A stretch of 59,876 nucleotides of DNA from an uncultured Bacteroidota bacterium (GCA_902590705.1 CACIXU010000009.1:1-59876), one strand, 5' to 3'. Positions 1 through 10,749 are shown, numbered from the stretch's first letter. Translations and numbers: made by a program. Notes: generated by a model from the letters alone, not told the origin.

Positions 1-1
1 C

Positions 2-1210
2 AATACACCAACAATCAACCAGCATTTGCCTGTAAAAGACCCTTTGTCAGCCAAACAATTAGAAACATTAGAAAAAAACGCAAAAAAATACGGGATTTCT
101 TATTGGGGATTAGGTCACGAAAAAAATGGAATTGTCCATGTGGTGGGTCCTGAGTACGGTATAACTCTGCCTGGAGCTACGATAGTTTGTGGTGATTCTC
201 ATACTTCAACTCATGGTGCATTTGGAGCCATTGCTTTTGGAATTGGAACTTCTGAAGTGGAAATGGTTTTATCTACTCAATGTATTCTTCAGCCGAAGCC
301 AAAAAAAATGCGAATTAATATTAAAGGTGAATTACAAAAGGGAGTTACTCCAAAAGATGTAGCTTTATTTATCATTTCAAAGCTCACCACTTCTGGTGCA
401 ACAGGCCACTTTGTAGAATATGCTGGCGATGTTTTTTCCAATATGAGTATGGAAGGTAGAATGACGGTTTGTAACCTAAGTATTGAAATGGGTGCGCGAG
501 GAGGCATGATTGCTCCCGATAAAAAAACATTTGATTACATAAGAGGTCGCGAATTTACTCCTAAAGGTAATGAGTGGGATAAAGCAATGAATTATTGGCA
601 AGATTTATACACTGAGGAAGGCGCAATATTTGATAAGGAGTTTTTCTTTGACGGAATTGAAATTGAGCCAATGATCACCTTTGGAACTAATCCTGGAATG
701 GGTATGGGGATTTCATCAGAAATCCCCTCGGCAGAAAATGTTGAGGGCGGAAATGCTACATACCAAAAATCACTGAATTATATGGGGTATAATGAAGGAG
801 AAACAATGATTGGGAAAGAAATTGATTTTGTTTTCTTAGGAAGTTGCACTAACGGAAGGATTGAAGATTTTAGAGCCTTTACTGAAATTGTAAAAGGTAA
901 AAAAAAGGCAGACAATGTTACAGCTTGGCTGGTTCCGGGATCACATAAAGTTGAAAAAGCTATAAAAGAAGAAGGTCTTTTAGACATCCTCAAAGAGTCT
1001 GGTTTTGAATTACGTGAGCCAGGGTGCTCAGCTTGTCTAGCTATGAATGACGATAAAGTCCCAACAGGAAAGTATGCAGTTAGTACATCTAACAGAAATT
1101 TCGAGGGGCGTCAAGGACCGGGTTCCAGAACACTTTTAGCAAGTCCAATAATGGCTGCTGCCGCCGCAGTGACTGGAAGAGTCACAGACCCTAGAACTTT
1201 AATAACTTAA
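2..1210 (+). CDS. leuC: 3-isopropylmalate dehydratase large subunit, 5'-truncated by window edge
   Basis: Large subunit of isopropylmalate isomerase, which interconverts 2- and 3-isopropylmalate in leucine synthesis with LeuD, using a 4Fe-4S cluster in the cytoplasm. The frame is open from base 2 and reads [14 protein letters not shown], a normal internal LeuC sequence, so the true start lies before the window and the TTG at 26 is not a start. The expected cluster cysteines are visible in FLGSCTNGR and in [11 protein letters not shown], together with the [13 protein letters not shown] aconitase motif near the left end. The protein runs to a normal C-terminus, and leuD begins two bases after the stop. 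About 60 N-terminal residues appear to be missing compared with the usual family length (from memory). Confidence 0.97.
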   Translation, partial: NTPTINQHLPVKDPLSAKQLETLEKNAKKYGISYWGLGHEKNGIVHVVGPEYGITLPGATIVCGDSHTSTHGAFGAIAFGIGTSEVEMVLSTQCILQPKPKKMRINIKGELQKGVTPKDVALFIISKLTTSGATGHFVEYAGDVFSNMSMEGRMTVCNLSIEMGARGGMIAPDKKTFDYIRGREFTPKGNEWDKAMNYWQDLYTEEGAIFDKEFFFDGIEIEPMITFGTNPGMGMGISSEIPSAENVEGGNATYQKSLNYMGYNEGETMIGKEIDFVFLGSCTNGRIEDFRAFTEIVKGKKKADNVTAWLVPGSHKVEKAIKEEGLLDILKESGFELREPGCSACLAMNDDKVPTGKYAVSTSNRNFEGRQGPGSRTLLASPIMAAAAAVTGRVTDPRTLIT

Positions 1211-1212
1211 AA

Positions 1213-1809
1213 ATGGCTTACGATAAATTTCACATATTAAAAAGTACTGCAGTTCCATTACCTATTGAAAATGTAGATACTGATCAAATTATTCCAGCCA
1301 GATTTTTAAAAGCAACTGAAAGAGTAGGTTTTGGAGATAATCTTTTTAGAGATTGGAGATTTAATAGTGACAATTCCCTTAAAGATGAATTTATTCTCAA
1401 CAACCCTAATTACAATGGAAAGATATTGGTGGGTGGAAAAAACTTTGGTTCAGGCTCCTCCAGAGAGCATGCTGCTTGGGCCATTTATGATTATGGTTTT
1501 CGATGTGTTGTTTCCAGTTTTTTTGCAGATATTTTTAAAAATAATTGTCTAAACATCGGAGTGCTACCCGTAAAGGTAAGTAATATATTTTTGGAAAAAA
1601 TCTTCAGTACGATTAAAGAGAACCCAACTACAACTTTAACTATTGACTTGCCAAAACAAATTATTAGTATTGACGCCACTGATGATTTGGAGCAATTTGA
1701 AATCAATCCTTACAAAAAAGGGAATATGTTAAATGGATATGATGATATTGACTACCTTTTAAAACTTAAAGAGAATATAAAAACCTTTTCCAAACGCACA
1801 CCTCTTTAA
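1213..1809 (+). CDS. leuD: 3-isopropylmalate dehydratase small subunit
   Basis: Small swivel-domain subunit that completes the LeuCD isomerase. The 198-residue protein has the typical N-terminal segment with NVDTDQIIPARFLK and the substrate-loop motif GSGSSREHAAWA around residues 80-90. The ATG lies two bases after the leuC stop, so the two subunits are almost certainly co-translated. Length and motifs are normal for the bacterial small subunit. LeuCD-type enzymes also act on citramalate in the threonine-independent isoleucine route, which matters because of the next gene. Confidence 0.97.
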   Translation: MAYDKFHILKSTAVPLPIENVDTDQIIPARFLKATERVGFGDNLFRDWRFNSDNSLKDEFILNNPNYNGKILVGGKNFGSGSSREHAAWAIYDYGFRCVVSSFFADIFKNNCLNIGVLPVKVSNIFLEKIFSTIKENPTTTLTIDLPKQIISIDATDDLEQFEINPYKKGNMLNGYDDIDYLLKLKENIKTFSKRTPL

Positions 1810-1830
1810 TACAAAATCCCATTATAAGGT

Positions 1831-3348
1831 ATGATCAATAGAACTATCGAAATTATGGATACAACCCTTAGGGATGGGGAACAAACTTCTGGTGTTTCCT
1901 TTTCTATATCTGAAAAGTTAACATTATCCAGATTACTTTTAGGTGAGTTAAATGTAGATAGAATTGAGATTGCATCTGCTCGTGTTTCAGCTGGAGAACT
2001 AAATGCAGTTAAGGAAATTAACCAATGGGCAAAGGGTGAGGGGCTTGATAGAAGGATTGAGGTTTTAGGATTTGTAGACGGGGGGACCTCGATAGAATGG
2101 ATGATTAATACTGGAGCTAAAGTTCAAAATCTATTAACAAAAGGCTCACTAAACCACTTAAAATATCAATTAAAAAAAACACCCGATCAACACTTTAAGG
2201 ATATTGAAAAAAGTGTTCTAACAGCAAAAAAAGAAGGTATTGATACTAATGTTTATCTTGAAGATTGGAGCAATGGAATGCGTAACTCAAAGGATTACGT
2301 AAATCATTATCTATCTTTTGTCACTACACTCCCCATAGATAGAATTTTATTACCAGACACATTGGGGGTGATGACATATTATGAGACATACTCTTTTATA
2401 TCAGAGGTAATAAAAAACTATCCTAAAATTCACTTTGATTTTCATGGACATAATGACTATGACCTAAGTGTTGCTAATGCAATGGAGGCAGTTCGGGCTG
2501 GTTGTCATGGATTACACCTTACTATAAATGGAATGGGTGAAAGAGCTGGAAACACCCCAATGGCCAGCACGGTAGCTTCACTTAAAGATTTCTTACCAGA
2601 TATCAAGATTAATATAAATGAGTCATCTCTCTACAAAGTAAGTAAATTGGTTGCAACTTTTACTGGATTTAGAATTCCTGTAAACAAACCAGTAGTAGGC
2701 CAGAATGTTTTTACCCAAACTGCAGGAATACACGCAGATGGTGATAAAAAAAATAATCTATATTTCAACGACTTACTACCTGAACGATTCGGTAGAACCA
2801 GAGAATATGCTTTAGGAAAAACCTCTGGCAAAGCTAATATTCAAAAAAACCTACAAAAGCTAGGGGTCAGCCTAAATGACGACGAAGTTAGAAAGGTAAC
2901 ACAGAGGATTATTGAATTGGGTGACAAAAAGGAGATTGTTACAACTGAGGATTTACCTTACATTATTTCTGATGTGTTGAATAGTAATTCAGAACAAAAA
3001 GTAGCAGTTAAATCATATGTCCTAACACATTCAAAAGGGCTCCGTCCGACCACCGCTGTATCCTTAGAAATGGAGGGCGAACTATTGGAGGAAAATGCTT
3101 CAGGTGATGGACAATTTGACGCTTTTATGAATGCAATCAAGAAAATTTATTCAAGAAAAAACAAAGAACTACCTATTTTGATAGATTATGCAGTCCGAAT
3201 ACCTCCAGGCAGTAATTCTGACGCATTGTGTGAAACCTTAATCACATGGAAAAACTCAAAAAATGAGTTCATAACACGAGGACTAGACTCTGATCAGACA
3301 GTATCGGCAATAAAAGCTACCGAAAAAATGTTAAATATAATTTCCTAA
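1831..3348 (+). CDS. 2-isopropylmalate synthase / citramalate synthase family protein with C-terminal regulatory domain
   Basis: Claisen-condensing acyl-CoA transferase of the DRE-TIM family, 505 residues. The N-terminal TIM barrel carries MDTTLRDGEQ (residues about 9-18) and the metal-binding DFHGHNDYD motif near residue 204, followed by NGMGERAGN. The last 120 or so residues match the LeuA allosteric dimerisation domain (TAVSLEMEGELL onward). The placement between leuCD and leuB fits either LeuA (acetyl-CoA plus 2-ketoisovalerate) or CimA (acetyl-CoA plus pyruvate to citramalate, feeding isoleucine). Sequence inspection cannot separate these. I leave the symbol empty because Bacteroidota commonly carry a second, shorter LeuA elsewhere. 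Confidence 0.88.
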   Translation: MINRTIEIMDTTLRDGEQTSGVSFSISEKLTLSRLLLGELNVDRIEIASARVSAGELNAVKEINQWAKGEGLDRRIEVLGFVDGGTSIEWMINTGAKVQNLLTKGSLNHLKYQLKKTPDQHFKDIEKSVLTAKKEGIDTNVYLEDWSNGMRNSKDYVNHYLSFVTTLPIDRILLPDTLGVMTYYETYSFISEVIKNYPKIHFDFHGHNDYDLSVANAMEAVRAGCHGLHLTINGMGERAGNTPMASTVASLKDFLPDIKININESSLYKVSKLVATFTGFRIPVNKPVVGQNVFTQTAGIHADGDKKNNLYFNDLLPERFGRTREYALGKTSGKANIQKNLQKLGVSLNDDEVRKVTQRIIELGDKKEIVTTEDLPYIISDVLNSNSEQKVAVKSYVLTHSKGLRPTTAVSLEMEGELLEENASGDGQFDAFMNAIKKIYSRKNKELPILIDYAVRIPPGSNSDALCETLITWKNSKNEFITRGLDSDQTVSAIKATEKMLNIIS

Positions 3349-3361
3349 TAAATTCCCTCTA

Positions 3362-4426
3362 ATGAAATTAAAAATCGCCTTATTAGCAGGTGACGGTATA
3401 GGTCCAGAAGTAACCGATCAAGCCGTTAAAGTATGTAATTCCATTGCGAAAAAGTTCAATCACGAAATTTTATGGATACCTGCACTTACTGGAGCAGTTG
3501 CAATAGAACAAACAGGAGACCCCTACCCAGAAGAAACCCACCAAGTCTGCATTAATTCAGATGCAGTACTTTTTGGAGCAATAGGACACCCAAGGTTTGA
3601 TAACGACCCCTCTGCTTCTGTAAGACCTGAACAAGGGCTTCTTAAAATGAGAAAAAAACTTGGGCTATTCGCTAATATCAGGCCAACATTTACTTTTTCT
3701 TCACTGATTGAAAATTCTCCACTAAAAAAAGATCGTATTGAAGGTACCGATTTAGTTTTTCTAAGAGAATTAACTGGTGGAATTTATTTCGGCGAAAGAG
3801 GAAGAAAAGATAATGGTAATACTGCTTTTGATACTTGTACATATACTAGATCTGAAATTCAACGTCTGGCAAAAAAAGGATTTGAATTAGCCATGAATAG
3901 AAGCAAAAAGTTATGTTGTGTAGATAAAGCAAATGTTTTGGAAAGCTCCCGCTTATGGAGAGAAACTGTTCAAGATATGGAGAAAGATTTTCCTGAAGTG
4001 GAGGTAACTTATGAGTTTGTAGATGCTGTAGCAATGCGACTAGTTCAATGGCCTAGTAGTTATGACGTACTTATTACTGAAAATCTTTTTGGAGATATTC
4101 TGACTGATGAGGCATCTGTAATCTCAGGATCAATGGGACTAATGCCATCAGCCTCTGTTGGAACAGATATTTGTTTATATGAACCTATTCATGGTTCATT
4201 CCCTCAAGCAACTGGAAAAGATATTGCTAATCCATTGGCAACTATTCTTTCCGCAGCCATGATGTTTGAAATGTCATTTAATCTAAAAGAAGAGGGAGCT
4301 TTGATTCGAAAAGTAGTTGATGAATCCCTTGTTGAAGGTATAGTAACCGAAGACCTAGTGAGAGAAGGTGGGAGAAAATATAAAACAAGTGAAATAGGAG
4401 ACCATCTAGCTAATAAAATATTTTAG
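3362..4426 (+). CDS. leuB: 3-isopropylmalate dehydrogenase
   Basis: NAD-dependent oxidative decarboxylase that turns 3-isopropylmalate into 2-ketoisocaproate, the third leucine-specific step. The 354-residue protein shows ALLAGDGIGPEV at the N-terminus, the substrate arginine region RPEQGLLKMRKKLGLFANIRP (quoted in part), ELTGGIYFGERG, VDKANVLESSRLWRE and the cofactor segment EPIHGSFPQATGKDIANP. It lies 13 bases after the synthase gene and closes the leu cluster; an AT-rich gap of about 140 bases follows. Length is normal and no disruption is seen. Confidence 0.97.
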   Translation: MKLKIALLAGDGIGPEVTDQAVKVCNSIAKKFNHEILWIPALTGAVAIEQTGDPYPEETHQVCINSDAVLFGAIGHPRFDNDPSASVRPEQGLLKMRKKLGLFANIRPTFTFSSLIENSPLKKDRIEGTDLVFLRELTGGIYFGERGRKDNGNTAFDTCTYTRSEIQRLAKKGFELAMNRSKKLCCVDKANVLESSRLWRETVQDMEKDFPEVEVTYEFVDAVAMRLVQWPSSYDVLITENLFGDILTDEASVISGSMGLMPSASVGTDICLYEPIHGSFPQATGKDIANPLATILSAAMMFEMSFNLKEEGALIRKVVDESLVEGIVTEDLVREGGRKYKTSEIGDHLANKIF

Positions 4427-4568
4427 ATTATCTTTTCTATCAATTTTAACAAAAATTAAGTTTTAAATTGAATTTTTTACTGAATTATAATCTATTTGAT
4501 TTTTAATTTTTATCATAAAACTCATCAATATTAAAAAATACAATTTTATTCTGTTTATAATTTTTGAA

Positions 4569-5363
4569 TTGAATATTCACATAATATTTGGACAGACCTC
4601 AGTTATGACTTTTAATATTCGCTATGACAACCCTAAAGATAATCATAATTGGTGGGAACATAGAAAGTCATCCGTTATTAAATTATTTGAGTTTTATTCA
4701 CCGGAAGTTATAGGAATCCAGGAGGGTCTTAATAATCAAATAAAATACATTGAAAATAACTTAATCGAATATAATTATATTGGAGTAGGTAGAGATGATG
4801 GCAAAAAAAAAGGAGAATACACTGCAATTTTTTATAAAAAAAAGAAATTGAAGCTGATCTCTTCCAAAACATATTGGTTATCCGAAACCCCAGAAATGGT
4901 TTCTATTGGATGGGATGCCTCGATGGAGCGTATAGTTACATTTGGTGAATTCATAAACTTAAAAACTCAAGAATCGATTTTCATTTTTAACTGTCATTTT
5001 GATCACCGTGGAGAAATATCTCGAGAAAACTCATCCAAACTAATATTAGAACTTATTAAAAATAAAAATATTGAAAATAAAAAAATTATTCTTATGGGTG
5101 ATTTAAATTGTTTACCTAATAGCAAACCTATTGAGACTCTTAAATCAAAACTTAAGGACAGCTACGATATATCGGTTAAAGAACCCTACGGTCCAGCTGG
5201 TACTTCAAATGGTTTTGATTTAGATAGACTAATAAAAAATAGGATAGATTACATTTTTACTAAAAATATTAAAGTAATAGAACATAGAATTATTGATGAT
5301 AGACGAGACAACAATCTATTTGTATCAGATCATCTACCTGTAATGGCGAAAATAATGTATTAA
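4569..5363 (+). CDS. Endonuclease/exonuclease/phosphatase family protein, start uncertain
   Basis: Metal-dependent phosphoesterase fold. Visible motifs are MTFNIRYDNPKDNHNWW, the metal-ligand IQEG, FNCHFDHRGEISRENS, LMGDLNCLPNS and the C-terminal RIDYIF and SDHLPVMAKI with the catalytic Asp-His pair. The substrate is unknown; Bacteroidota paralogues are usually exported. The first conventional start is the TTG at 4569, with an ATG at 4605, but both lie inside or after what looks like a signal peptide. In frame, 4530 (ATT) would give a Lys-Lys, hydrophobic stretch ending IIFGQ just before TSVMTFN, a typical Bacteroidota signal peptide end. It is followed 28 bases later by a GH20-like lipoprotein gene and may be co-transcribed with it. 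Confidence 0.85.
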   Translation: MNIHIIFGQTSVMTFNIRYDNPKDNHNWWEHRKSSVIKLFEFYSPEVIGIQEGLNNQIKYIENNLIEYNYIGVGRDDGKKKGEYTAIFYKKKKLKLISSKTYWLSETPEMVSIGWDASMERIVTFGEFINLKTQESIFIFNCHFDHRGEISRENSSKLILELIKNKNIENKKIILMGDLNCLPNSKPIETLKSKLKDSYDISVKEPYGPAGTSNGFDLDRLIKNRIDYIFTKNIKVIEHRIIDDRRDNNLFVSDHLPVMAKIMY

Positions 5364-5391
5364 TTTAGGCTCAAAAATTAAAATAGTAATT

Positions 5392-7464
5392 ATGAATATT
5401 TTTTTTAAAATCCTATTTTTTGTTGGCACGAATCTATTTTTTTCTTGTAATTTTTTTGTCATAAAAACAGGTGATTTCAAACTTTTACCCACCCCTCAAA
5501 ACTTTCAAATTAATGGGGTTAGTAATTTGCAACCTGATGATATATTATTTTTTTACAACCCCAACAAAAAAAATCTACCTCCAGGAAGTAGTTTTTTAGG
5601 TAATATAAAACGTGCTGAAGTAAAAGAAAATGCTCAATTGATCTTCACAATTGAACCAAGTGTTAAAATCAAAGATGAAGGATATATCTTAAAAATTTTA
5701 AATGAAAAAATTATAATAAATGCAAAAGATAAAGCTGGATTGATTTATGGCTTAGCCTCATTGGAGCAATTAATGGAGGATTCAGAAGATCAAGCCGTCA
5801 ACCTACCGCTTTGTGAGATTAAAGACTATCCCCTTCTCACTTATCGTCCAATTCATTTGGATTTGAAGCATCACCGAGAGACCATAGAATACTATTACGA
5901 TTTGATTGATGAACTGAAAAAATATAAAATTAATGGAATCATTGCCGAAGTTGAAGATAAGATAGAATACAAACGTGAATCATTAATTGGGTCTTCTAAT
6001 GCATTTAGCATTAAAGATTGGCAAAAGCTGAGTGAATATGCTAAAGAAAGAAATATTTCAATCAGTCCCCTCGTTCAAGGTCTTGGACATGCATCGTTTG
6101 TTTTAAAACATGAGCAATATAAAGATTTGCGGGATGACCTGGAGAGTGATTGGGCATTCAATCCACTTGACACAAAAACCTATAAAGTTCAATATAACCT
6201 ATACGAGGACGCATTAGAAGCCCTACCTCATGGAAAGTACCTTCACATTGGAGGTGACGAAGTGAAAACTACTGGAAGAAATAGTGGAAAATCGGCATTA
6301 GAACTACAATTGATGTGGTTAAATAAGGTTTGTGAATTCGCTGAAGAGAAAGGTCGTATACCAATTTTTTGGGATGACATGTTACTAAAACAAGTAGGGC
6401 TATATCGACCAATGTTTCAACCAGAAAGAAGTAAAAAAGAAGTTGATAGTATTTGGAATAAAAATGAATATAAATTAAAGGAGTTTTTACCTCTGCTGCC
6501 AAAAAACTGTATCTACATGCGCTGGAATTATCATACACCTGAAGCTTATGGAAACACCAAAGCAATTGAGTGGTATAGAGATAACGGACTACAAGTGATG
6601 GGGGCGACAGCAGGACAAACAAGATGGGTCCTTATGCCCCAAAGAGAGGGAAATCTTAAACAAATCCGAGATTTCGCAATGTCATCAATTAAAAGTGGCT
6701 TAGAAGGTTTACTATTAACTCTTTGGGACGATGATTCTCCGCATTTTGAGTTATATAAACGAGGTATTATTGGGTTTGCTAATGATACTTGGTCTGGGGG
6801 TAAAATCAGCATAACTGAATTTAAAAAGGCCTATAGACAAAGAGTTTATTCCATTAGAGTTGCAGCACCTGAATTTGCTTTTATTGATCAGCTCGAAACC
6901 CCTGTTGCCGAGTGGAAAAATATCTTATTAAAAGGTAACAAAAGAAATTATCTGATGAAAATGGAAAACCCTTACGAAGAAGGTCTTATAGAGCTTCCTA
7001 AACTTAAAAACCAGGGTTATTGGACTGAAAAATTTAAAGACAGGATTAAACTTGCCGAAAATATGATTTTAAGTTGTGATTCTATCAGTTCAAAAATTAA
7101 ACAAATGCAACGGATGGCATCTAGAAATAAATATTCACTTGAGATATATGAGCGTGTCAATGAATTGGTTGGATTCACTCCAAAGCTACTACTCTTATTG
7201 AGGTTATTTGATCAAGCTCAAAACGAAGAGCAAAGGATTATTGCCTCTGCAAAAATAAGTTTTCTTAAAAAAGAGTTTTTTAAATTGAGGGATAGGTTTG
7301 AAAAGACGTACTCTAAAACCCGTATTATTCACAAACCAAAAGACTATATCCTTGACCAGGATCATCACCATCATTTAGCAAACCAGATGCACAGCTTTGA
7401 TTGGCAGTTTACAGCAGAATTATTAATGTTTGAAAAAATTAGTAATGAACTAAAGCTTTACTGA
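5392..7464 (+). CDS. Glycoside hydrolase family 20-like (beta-N-acetylhexosaminidase-type) lipoprotein
   Basis: Predicted surface or periplasmic glycosidase of 690 residues. The N-terminus is hydrophobic and ends in LFFSC, a lipobox placing the acylated Cys near residue 19. An N-terminal GH20b-like domain (LLPTPQNFQINGV ... AKDKAGLIYGLASLEQL) precedes the TIM barrel. The barrel contains HIGGDEV near residues 285-291, where Asp-Glu is the GH20 catalytic pair for substrate-assisted hydrolysis of N-acetylhexosaminides. TLWDDD and WSGG follow. The last 200 residues are helical with no recognised domain and a His run (DQDHHHHLANQ). The true substrate is not shown by sequence, and no transport genes accompany it. 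Confidence 0.85.
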   Translation: MNIFFKILFFVGTNLFFSCNFFVIKTGDFKLLPTPQNFQINGVSNLQPDDILFFYNPNKKNLPPGSSFLGNIKRAEVKENAQLIFTIEPSVKIKDEGYILKILNEKIIINAKDKAGLIYGLASLEQLMEDSEDQAVNLPLCEIKDYPLLTYRPIHLDLKHHRETIEYYYDLIDELKKYKINGIIAEVEDKIEYKRESLIGSSNAFSIKDWQKLSEYAKERNISISPLVQGLGHASFVLKHEQYKDLRDDLESDWAFNPLDTKTYKVQYNLYEDALEALPHGKYLHIGGDEVKTTGRNSGKSALELQLMWLNKVCEFAEEKGRIPIFWDDMLLKQVGLYRPMFQPERSKKEVDSIWNKNEYKLKEFLPLLPKNCIYMRWNYHTPEAYGNTKAIEWYRDNGLQVMGATAGQTRWVLMPQREGNLKQIRDFAMSSIKSGLEGLLLTLWDDDSPHFELYKRGIIGFANDTWSGGKISITEFKKAYRQRVYSIRVAAPEFAFIDQLETPVAEWKNILLKGNKRNYLMKMENPYEEGLIELPKLKNQGYWTEKFKDRIKLAENMILSCDSISSKIKQMQRMASRNKYSLEIYERVNELVGFTPKLLLLLRLFDQAQNEEQRIIASAKISFLKKEFFKLRDRFEKTYSKTRIIHKPKDYILDQDHHHHLANQMHSFDWQFTAELLMFEKISNELKLY

Positions 7465-7492
7465 CAAAATGAAACAGATAATTCAACAAATA

Positions 7493-9127
7493 TTATAGAA
7501 TATAATCAGAGGAAACAAAGTTCGATTCGTTAGAGTTTAAAAGTGTCTCTAAAATTTCATTATTATAAGCATTATCCTTAGATGCTACAAATGAACGAAT
7601 GGAAAACGAACGTAAGGCATCGAAAACACTCAATGTACTTACAGCGGAATTTTTTCTACCAGTAAATGGGTAAACGTCTGGACCACGCTGACATGCACTA
7701 TTTAAGTTAACCCTACAAACCAAATTAGCCAAAATATCAATCAGTGGACCTATTTTTCTAACATCTCTTCCAAATAGACTTACTTGTTGACCATAATCAG
7801 ATTCAGCCATAGCATCTAAAGGCTCGTTAATGTCTTTGTATGAAATAATTGGAACCACTGGACCAAATTGTTCCTCATGATATAAATTCATAGATTTATC
7901 AATGGGATAAATTACAGCTGGGTAAGTGTAGTTTTCAGTCATTTCGCCTCCTCTTTTGTTCAACACACTTGCTCCTTTTGAAGTTGCATCTTCAATTAAA
8001 TCTTTGATATATTGGGGTTTATTAGGCTCAGGAAGTGGGGTTAAAAAAACATCTTCCTCCCAAGGCATACCATATTTTAAATTGTCAACAGCATTGGAGA
8101 ATTTTTTGTTGAATTCATCAACGATAGACTCATGTACATACAGTACTTTAAGAGCAGTACATCTTTGTCCATTATACGATAGAGTACCAGATATACATTC
8201 TTTGATTGTATGATCTAAATCTGCATCAGGAAGAATAATTCCTGGATTCTTAGCTTCAAGTCCAAGGACTAATCTCAATCTATTTTTGTTTGGGTGTTCA
8301 TCTTGTAATGATACTGCAGAGGAGCTGTGACCTATTAAAGCTAAAACATCAATATAACCTGATTTCATAATGGGTTGTGCTATTTTTCTACCTCTTCCAA
8401 AAAGAATGTTAACAACTCCAGGAGGAAAACTCTGTTGAAAAGCTTCCATTAATGGTGTGATTAAAAGAACTCCATGTTTTGCAGGCTTAAAAATCGCAGT
8501 ATTGCCCATTAATATTGCAGGAATTAAAAGACAGAAAGTTTCATTAAGAGGATAGTTGTAGGGTCCTAAACATAAAACTACGCCTAGAGGACTTCTTCTA
8601 ATATGAGCATGAATACTACCTTCTTTTTCAAATTTAGCACTTTTTTGATCTAACTTTTTGTAAGCATCAATAGTGTCATAAATATATTCAACTGTTCTAT
8701 CAAACTCTTTTTGAGAATCATTAAGTGTTTTACCTATTTCCCACATCAAAAAGTTAACCACTTCATTTCGATGGATTTTCATTTTTTCAACAAAACGTTC
8801 CATACAACTTAATCTTTCCCTAACTCGCATAGTTGGCCATTGACCCTTACCCCTATCAAATGCATTTTTTGCTGACTCAAGGGCCTGGAGCGCAGGTTCT
8901 GATTCCATGTCAGGAACAGTTCCTAATAAGGTTGGAACCATTTCACCGGCATTATTTTTAGTACGTATGGTAGAGTAAACCTCCGTTACAGCACCTGACC
9001 ATTTTTTTAGTTCACCACCAATTAAAAATTTATTGTAATGGGTTAATTTTGGAATGTAATTTTGAGGAACATCACTTAATACAAAACCTGTTTTTGATTT
9101 GGTTTCAGGCTTCAAAACTGAACTCAT
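7493..9127 (-). CDS. gapN: NADP-dependent glyceraldehyde-3-phosphate dehydrogenase (non-phosphorylating, GapN type)
   Basis: Aldehyde dehydrogenase superfamily enzyme of 544 residues. It should oxidise glyceraldehyde 3-phosphate to 3-phosphoglycerate with NADP, bypassing ATP-yielding steps and supplying NADPH. The GapN-like signature [17 protein letters not shown], the cofactor Lys in FKPAKHG, the active-site Glu in GLEAKNPGI and the catalytic Cys in [10 protein letters not shown] are all present. It is preceded by a 128-base gap after ilvC with a good promoter-like element, so it is probably transcribed separately. It converges on the GH20 gene with 28 bases between. Other phosphorylated or short aldehydes cannot be excluded as substrates. 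Confidence 0.85.
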   Translation of the reverse strand: MSSVLKPETKSKTGFVLSDVPQNYIPKLTHYNKFLIGGELKKWSGAVTEVYSTIRTKNNAGEMVPTLLGTVPDMESEPALQALESAKNAFDRGKGQWPTMRVRERLSCMERFVEKMKIHRNEVVNFLMWEIGKTLNDSQKEFDRTVEYIYDTIDAYKKLDQKSAKFEKEGSIHAHIRRSPLGVVLCLGPYNYPLNETFCLLIPAILMGNTAIFKPAKHGVLLITPLMEAFQQSFPPGVVNILFGRGRKIAQPIMKSGYIDVLALIGHSSSAVSLQDEHPNKNRLRLVLGLEAKNPGIILPDADLDHTIKECISGTLSYNGQRCTALKVLYVHESIVDEFNKKFSNAVDNLKYGMPWEEDVFLTPLPEPNKPQYIKDLIEDATSKGASVLNKRGGEMTENYTYPAVIYPIDKSMNLYHEEQFGPVVPIISYKDINEPLDAMAESDYGQQVSLFGRDVRKIGPLIDILANLVCRVNLNSACQRGPDVYPFTGRKNSAVSTLSVFDALRSFSIRSFVASKDNAYNNEILETLLNSNESNFVSSDYIL

Positions 9128-9158
9128 ATATAATTTGTTTTGTTAAATATTTCAAGTG

Positions 9159-9166
9159 CAAATTTA
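9159..9166 (-). promoter_or_regulatory. Bacteroidetes -7 element for gapN
   Basis: On the minus strand this reads TAAATTTG, a full match to the Bacteroidetes -7 consensus TAnnTTTG, 31 bases upstream of the gapN ATG. A second identical octamer lies at 9169-9176. No clear -33 TTG is visible at the right spacing, and such AT-rich octamers can occur by chance. Confidence 0.4.
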
Positions 9167-9255
9167 AACAAATTTATTTTCATATAAATTTTAAAAGATG
9201 AGGAAAATAAACTTTAAGCTCGAAAATAAATTACAAAAATTTAATAATTTTATGT

Positions 9256-10731
9256 TCAGATTATTTTTTTCATAGCGGTCATTGACTCTCTTAATTCATA
9301 TCCAATTGTTTCTACTGGATGATAACGAATAATTTCATTAACATCAATCAATTTTCGATTATCAACTCCATTTCCCTCTCCTTCATCAAATGCCTTTCCA
9401 ATAACATTGGTATCAATTGTTTTCATAAAATCTACCAAAAGTGGCTTTGCTGCATGATCAAATAAGTAACAACCGTACTCAGCAGTGTCAGAAATTACAC
9501 GGTTCATTTCAAATAATTTCTTTCTTGCAATAGTATTTGCAATTAATGGTGTCTCATGCAATGATTCGTAGTATGCTGACTCTTCCTTAATTCCAGAGGC
9601 TACCATAGTATCAAAAGCAAGTTCTACACCAGCTCTTACAAACGCAACCATTAATAAACCATGGTCGAAATATTCCTGATCTGAAATATCTTTATCGGTT
9701 ATTTTCGTTTTTTCGAATGCAGTTTCACCGGTTGCGGCTCGCCATTGCAAAAGATTTTTGTCATCATTTGCCCAGTCCTCCATCATAGTCTTAGAAAAGT
9801 GCCCAGACATAATATCATCCATATGTTTTTGAAATAATGGGGTAAGGATCTCTTTTAGATTTTCAGAGAGCTCAAAAGCTTTAATTTTTGAAGGGTTCGA
9901 TAAACGGTCCATCATGTTTGTAATACCACCATGTTTTAATGCTTCAGTAATAGTCTCCCAACCATATTGAACTAATTTCGCAGCATATCCTGGGTCGATA
10001 CCTTGATCAACCATTTTATCAAAACAAAGAATCGAACCTGTTTGAAGTACACCACAAAGTATAGTTTGCTCTCCCATTAAGTCAGACTTTACCTCTGCAA
10101 CAAATGAAGATTCAAGTACCCCAGCGCGGTGACCTCCTGTAGCTACTGCATATGCTTTAGCATATTCAAGACCAATACCTTGAGGGTTGTTTTCGGGGTG
10201 AACGGCAATAAGGGTAGGTACTCCAAAGCCTCTTAAATATTCTTCTCTAACCTCTGAGCCTGGGCACTTTGGTGCAACCATGATTACAGTTAAGTCCTTT
10301 CTAATAGTCATTCCCTCCTCTACAATATTAAACCCGTGAGAGTATGAAAGTGTTGCTCCTTTTTTCATTAAAGGTACAACGGATTCAATTACTGAAGAAT
10401 GATTCTTGTCTGGCGTAAGGTTAATGACTAAATCGGCGGTTGGAACCATCGACTCGTAATTACCAACTTTAAAGTTGTTATCAACAGCATTTCGATAGGA
10501 AGCCCTTTTTTGATCAATAGCTCCTTGACGTAGAGTGTAACAAATTTCTAGACCTGAGTCACGCATGTTTAAGCCCTGATTAAGTCCTTGTGCACCACAT
10601 CCTATAATAACGATTTTTTTGTCTTTTAAAGCAGTAATACCTTTATCAAACTCAGATAAATTCATGAATCGGCATTGACCTAATTGATATAATTTTTCAG
10701 CAAGCGAAATTTGATTAAAATAGTTGGCCAT
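9256..10731 (-). CDS. ilvC: Ketol-acid reductoisomerase, long (class II) form
   Basis: Converts acetolactate or acetohydroxybutyrate to the dihydroxy acids of the valine and isoleucine pathway with NADPH and Mg. At 491 residues it is the long, E. coli-like form with a duplicated C-terminal knotted domain, not the 330-residue class I form. The Rossmann motif is [18 protein letters not shown] starting near residue 43, with TLRQGA and KRAS in the phosphate-binding loop. Metal ligands lie in [15 protein letters not shown] and further Glu/Asp residues in the C-terminal repeats. It is the last gene of the ilvDBNC run, 18 bases after ilvN. Confidence 0.97.
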   Translation of the reverse strand: MANYFNQISLAEKLYQLGQCRFMNLSEFDKGITALKDKKIVIIGCGAQGLNQGLNMRDSGLEICYTLRQGAIDQKRASYRNAVDNNFKVGNYESMVPTADLVINLTPDKNHSSVIESVVPLMKKGATLSYSHGFNIVEEGMTIRKDLTVIMVAPKCPGSEVREEYLRGFGVPTLIAVHPENNPQGIGLEYAKAYAVATGGHRAGVLESSFVAEVKSDLMGEQTILCGVLQTGSILCFDKMVDQGIDPGYAAKLVQYGWETITEALKHGGITNMMDRLSNPSKIKAFELSENLKEILTPLFQKHMDDIMSGHFSKTMMEDWANDDKNLLQWRAATGETAFEKTKITDKDISDQEYFDHGLLMVAFVRAGVELAFDTMVASGIKEESAYYESLHETPLIANTIARKKLFEMNRVISDTAEYGCYLFDHAAKPLLVDFMKTIDTNVIGKAFDEGEGNGVDNRKLIDVNEIIRYHPVETIGYELRESMTAMKKII

Positions 10732-10749
10732 TTTTTTATTATTATTTGA

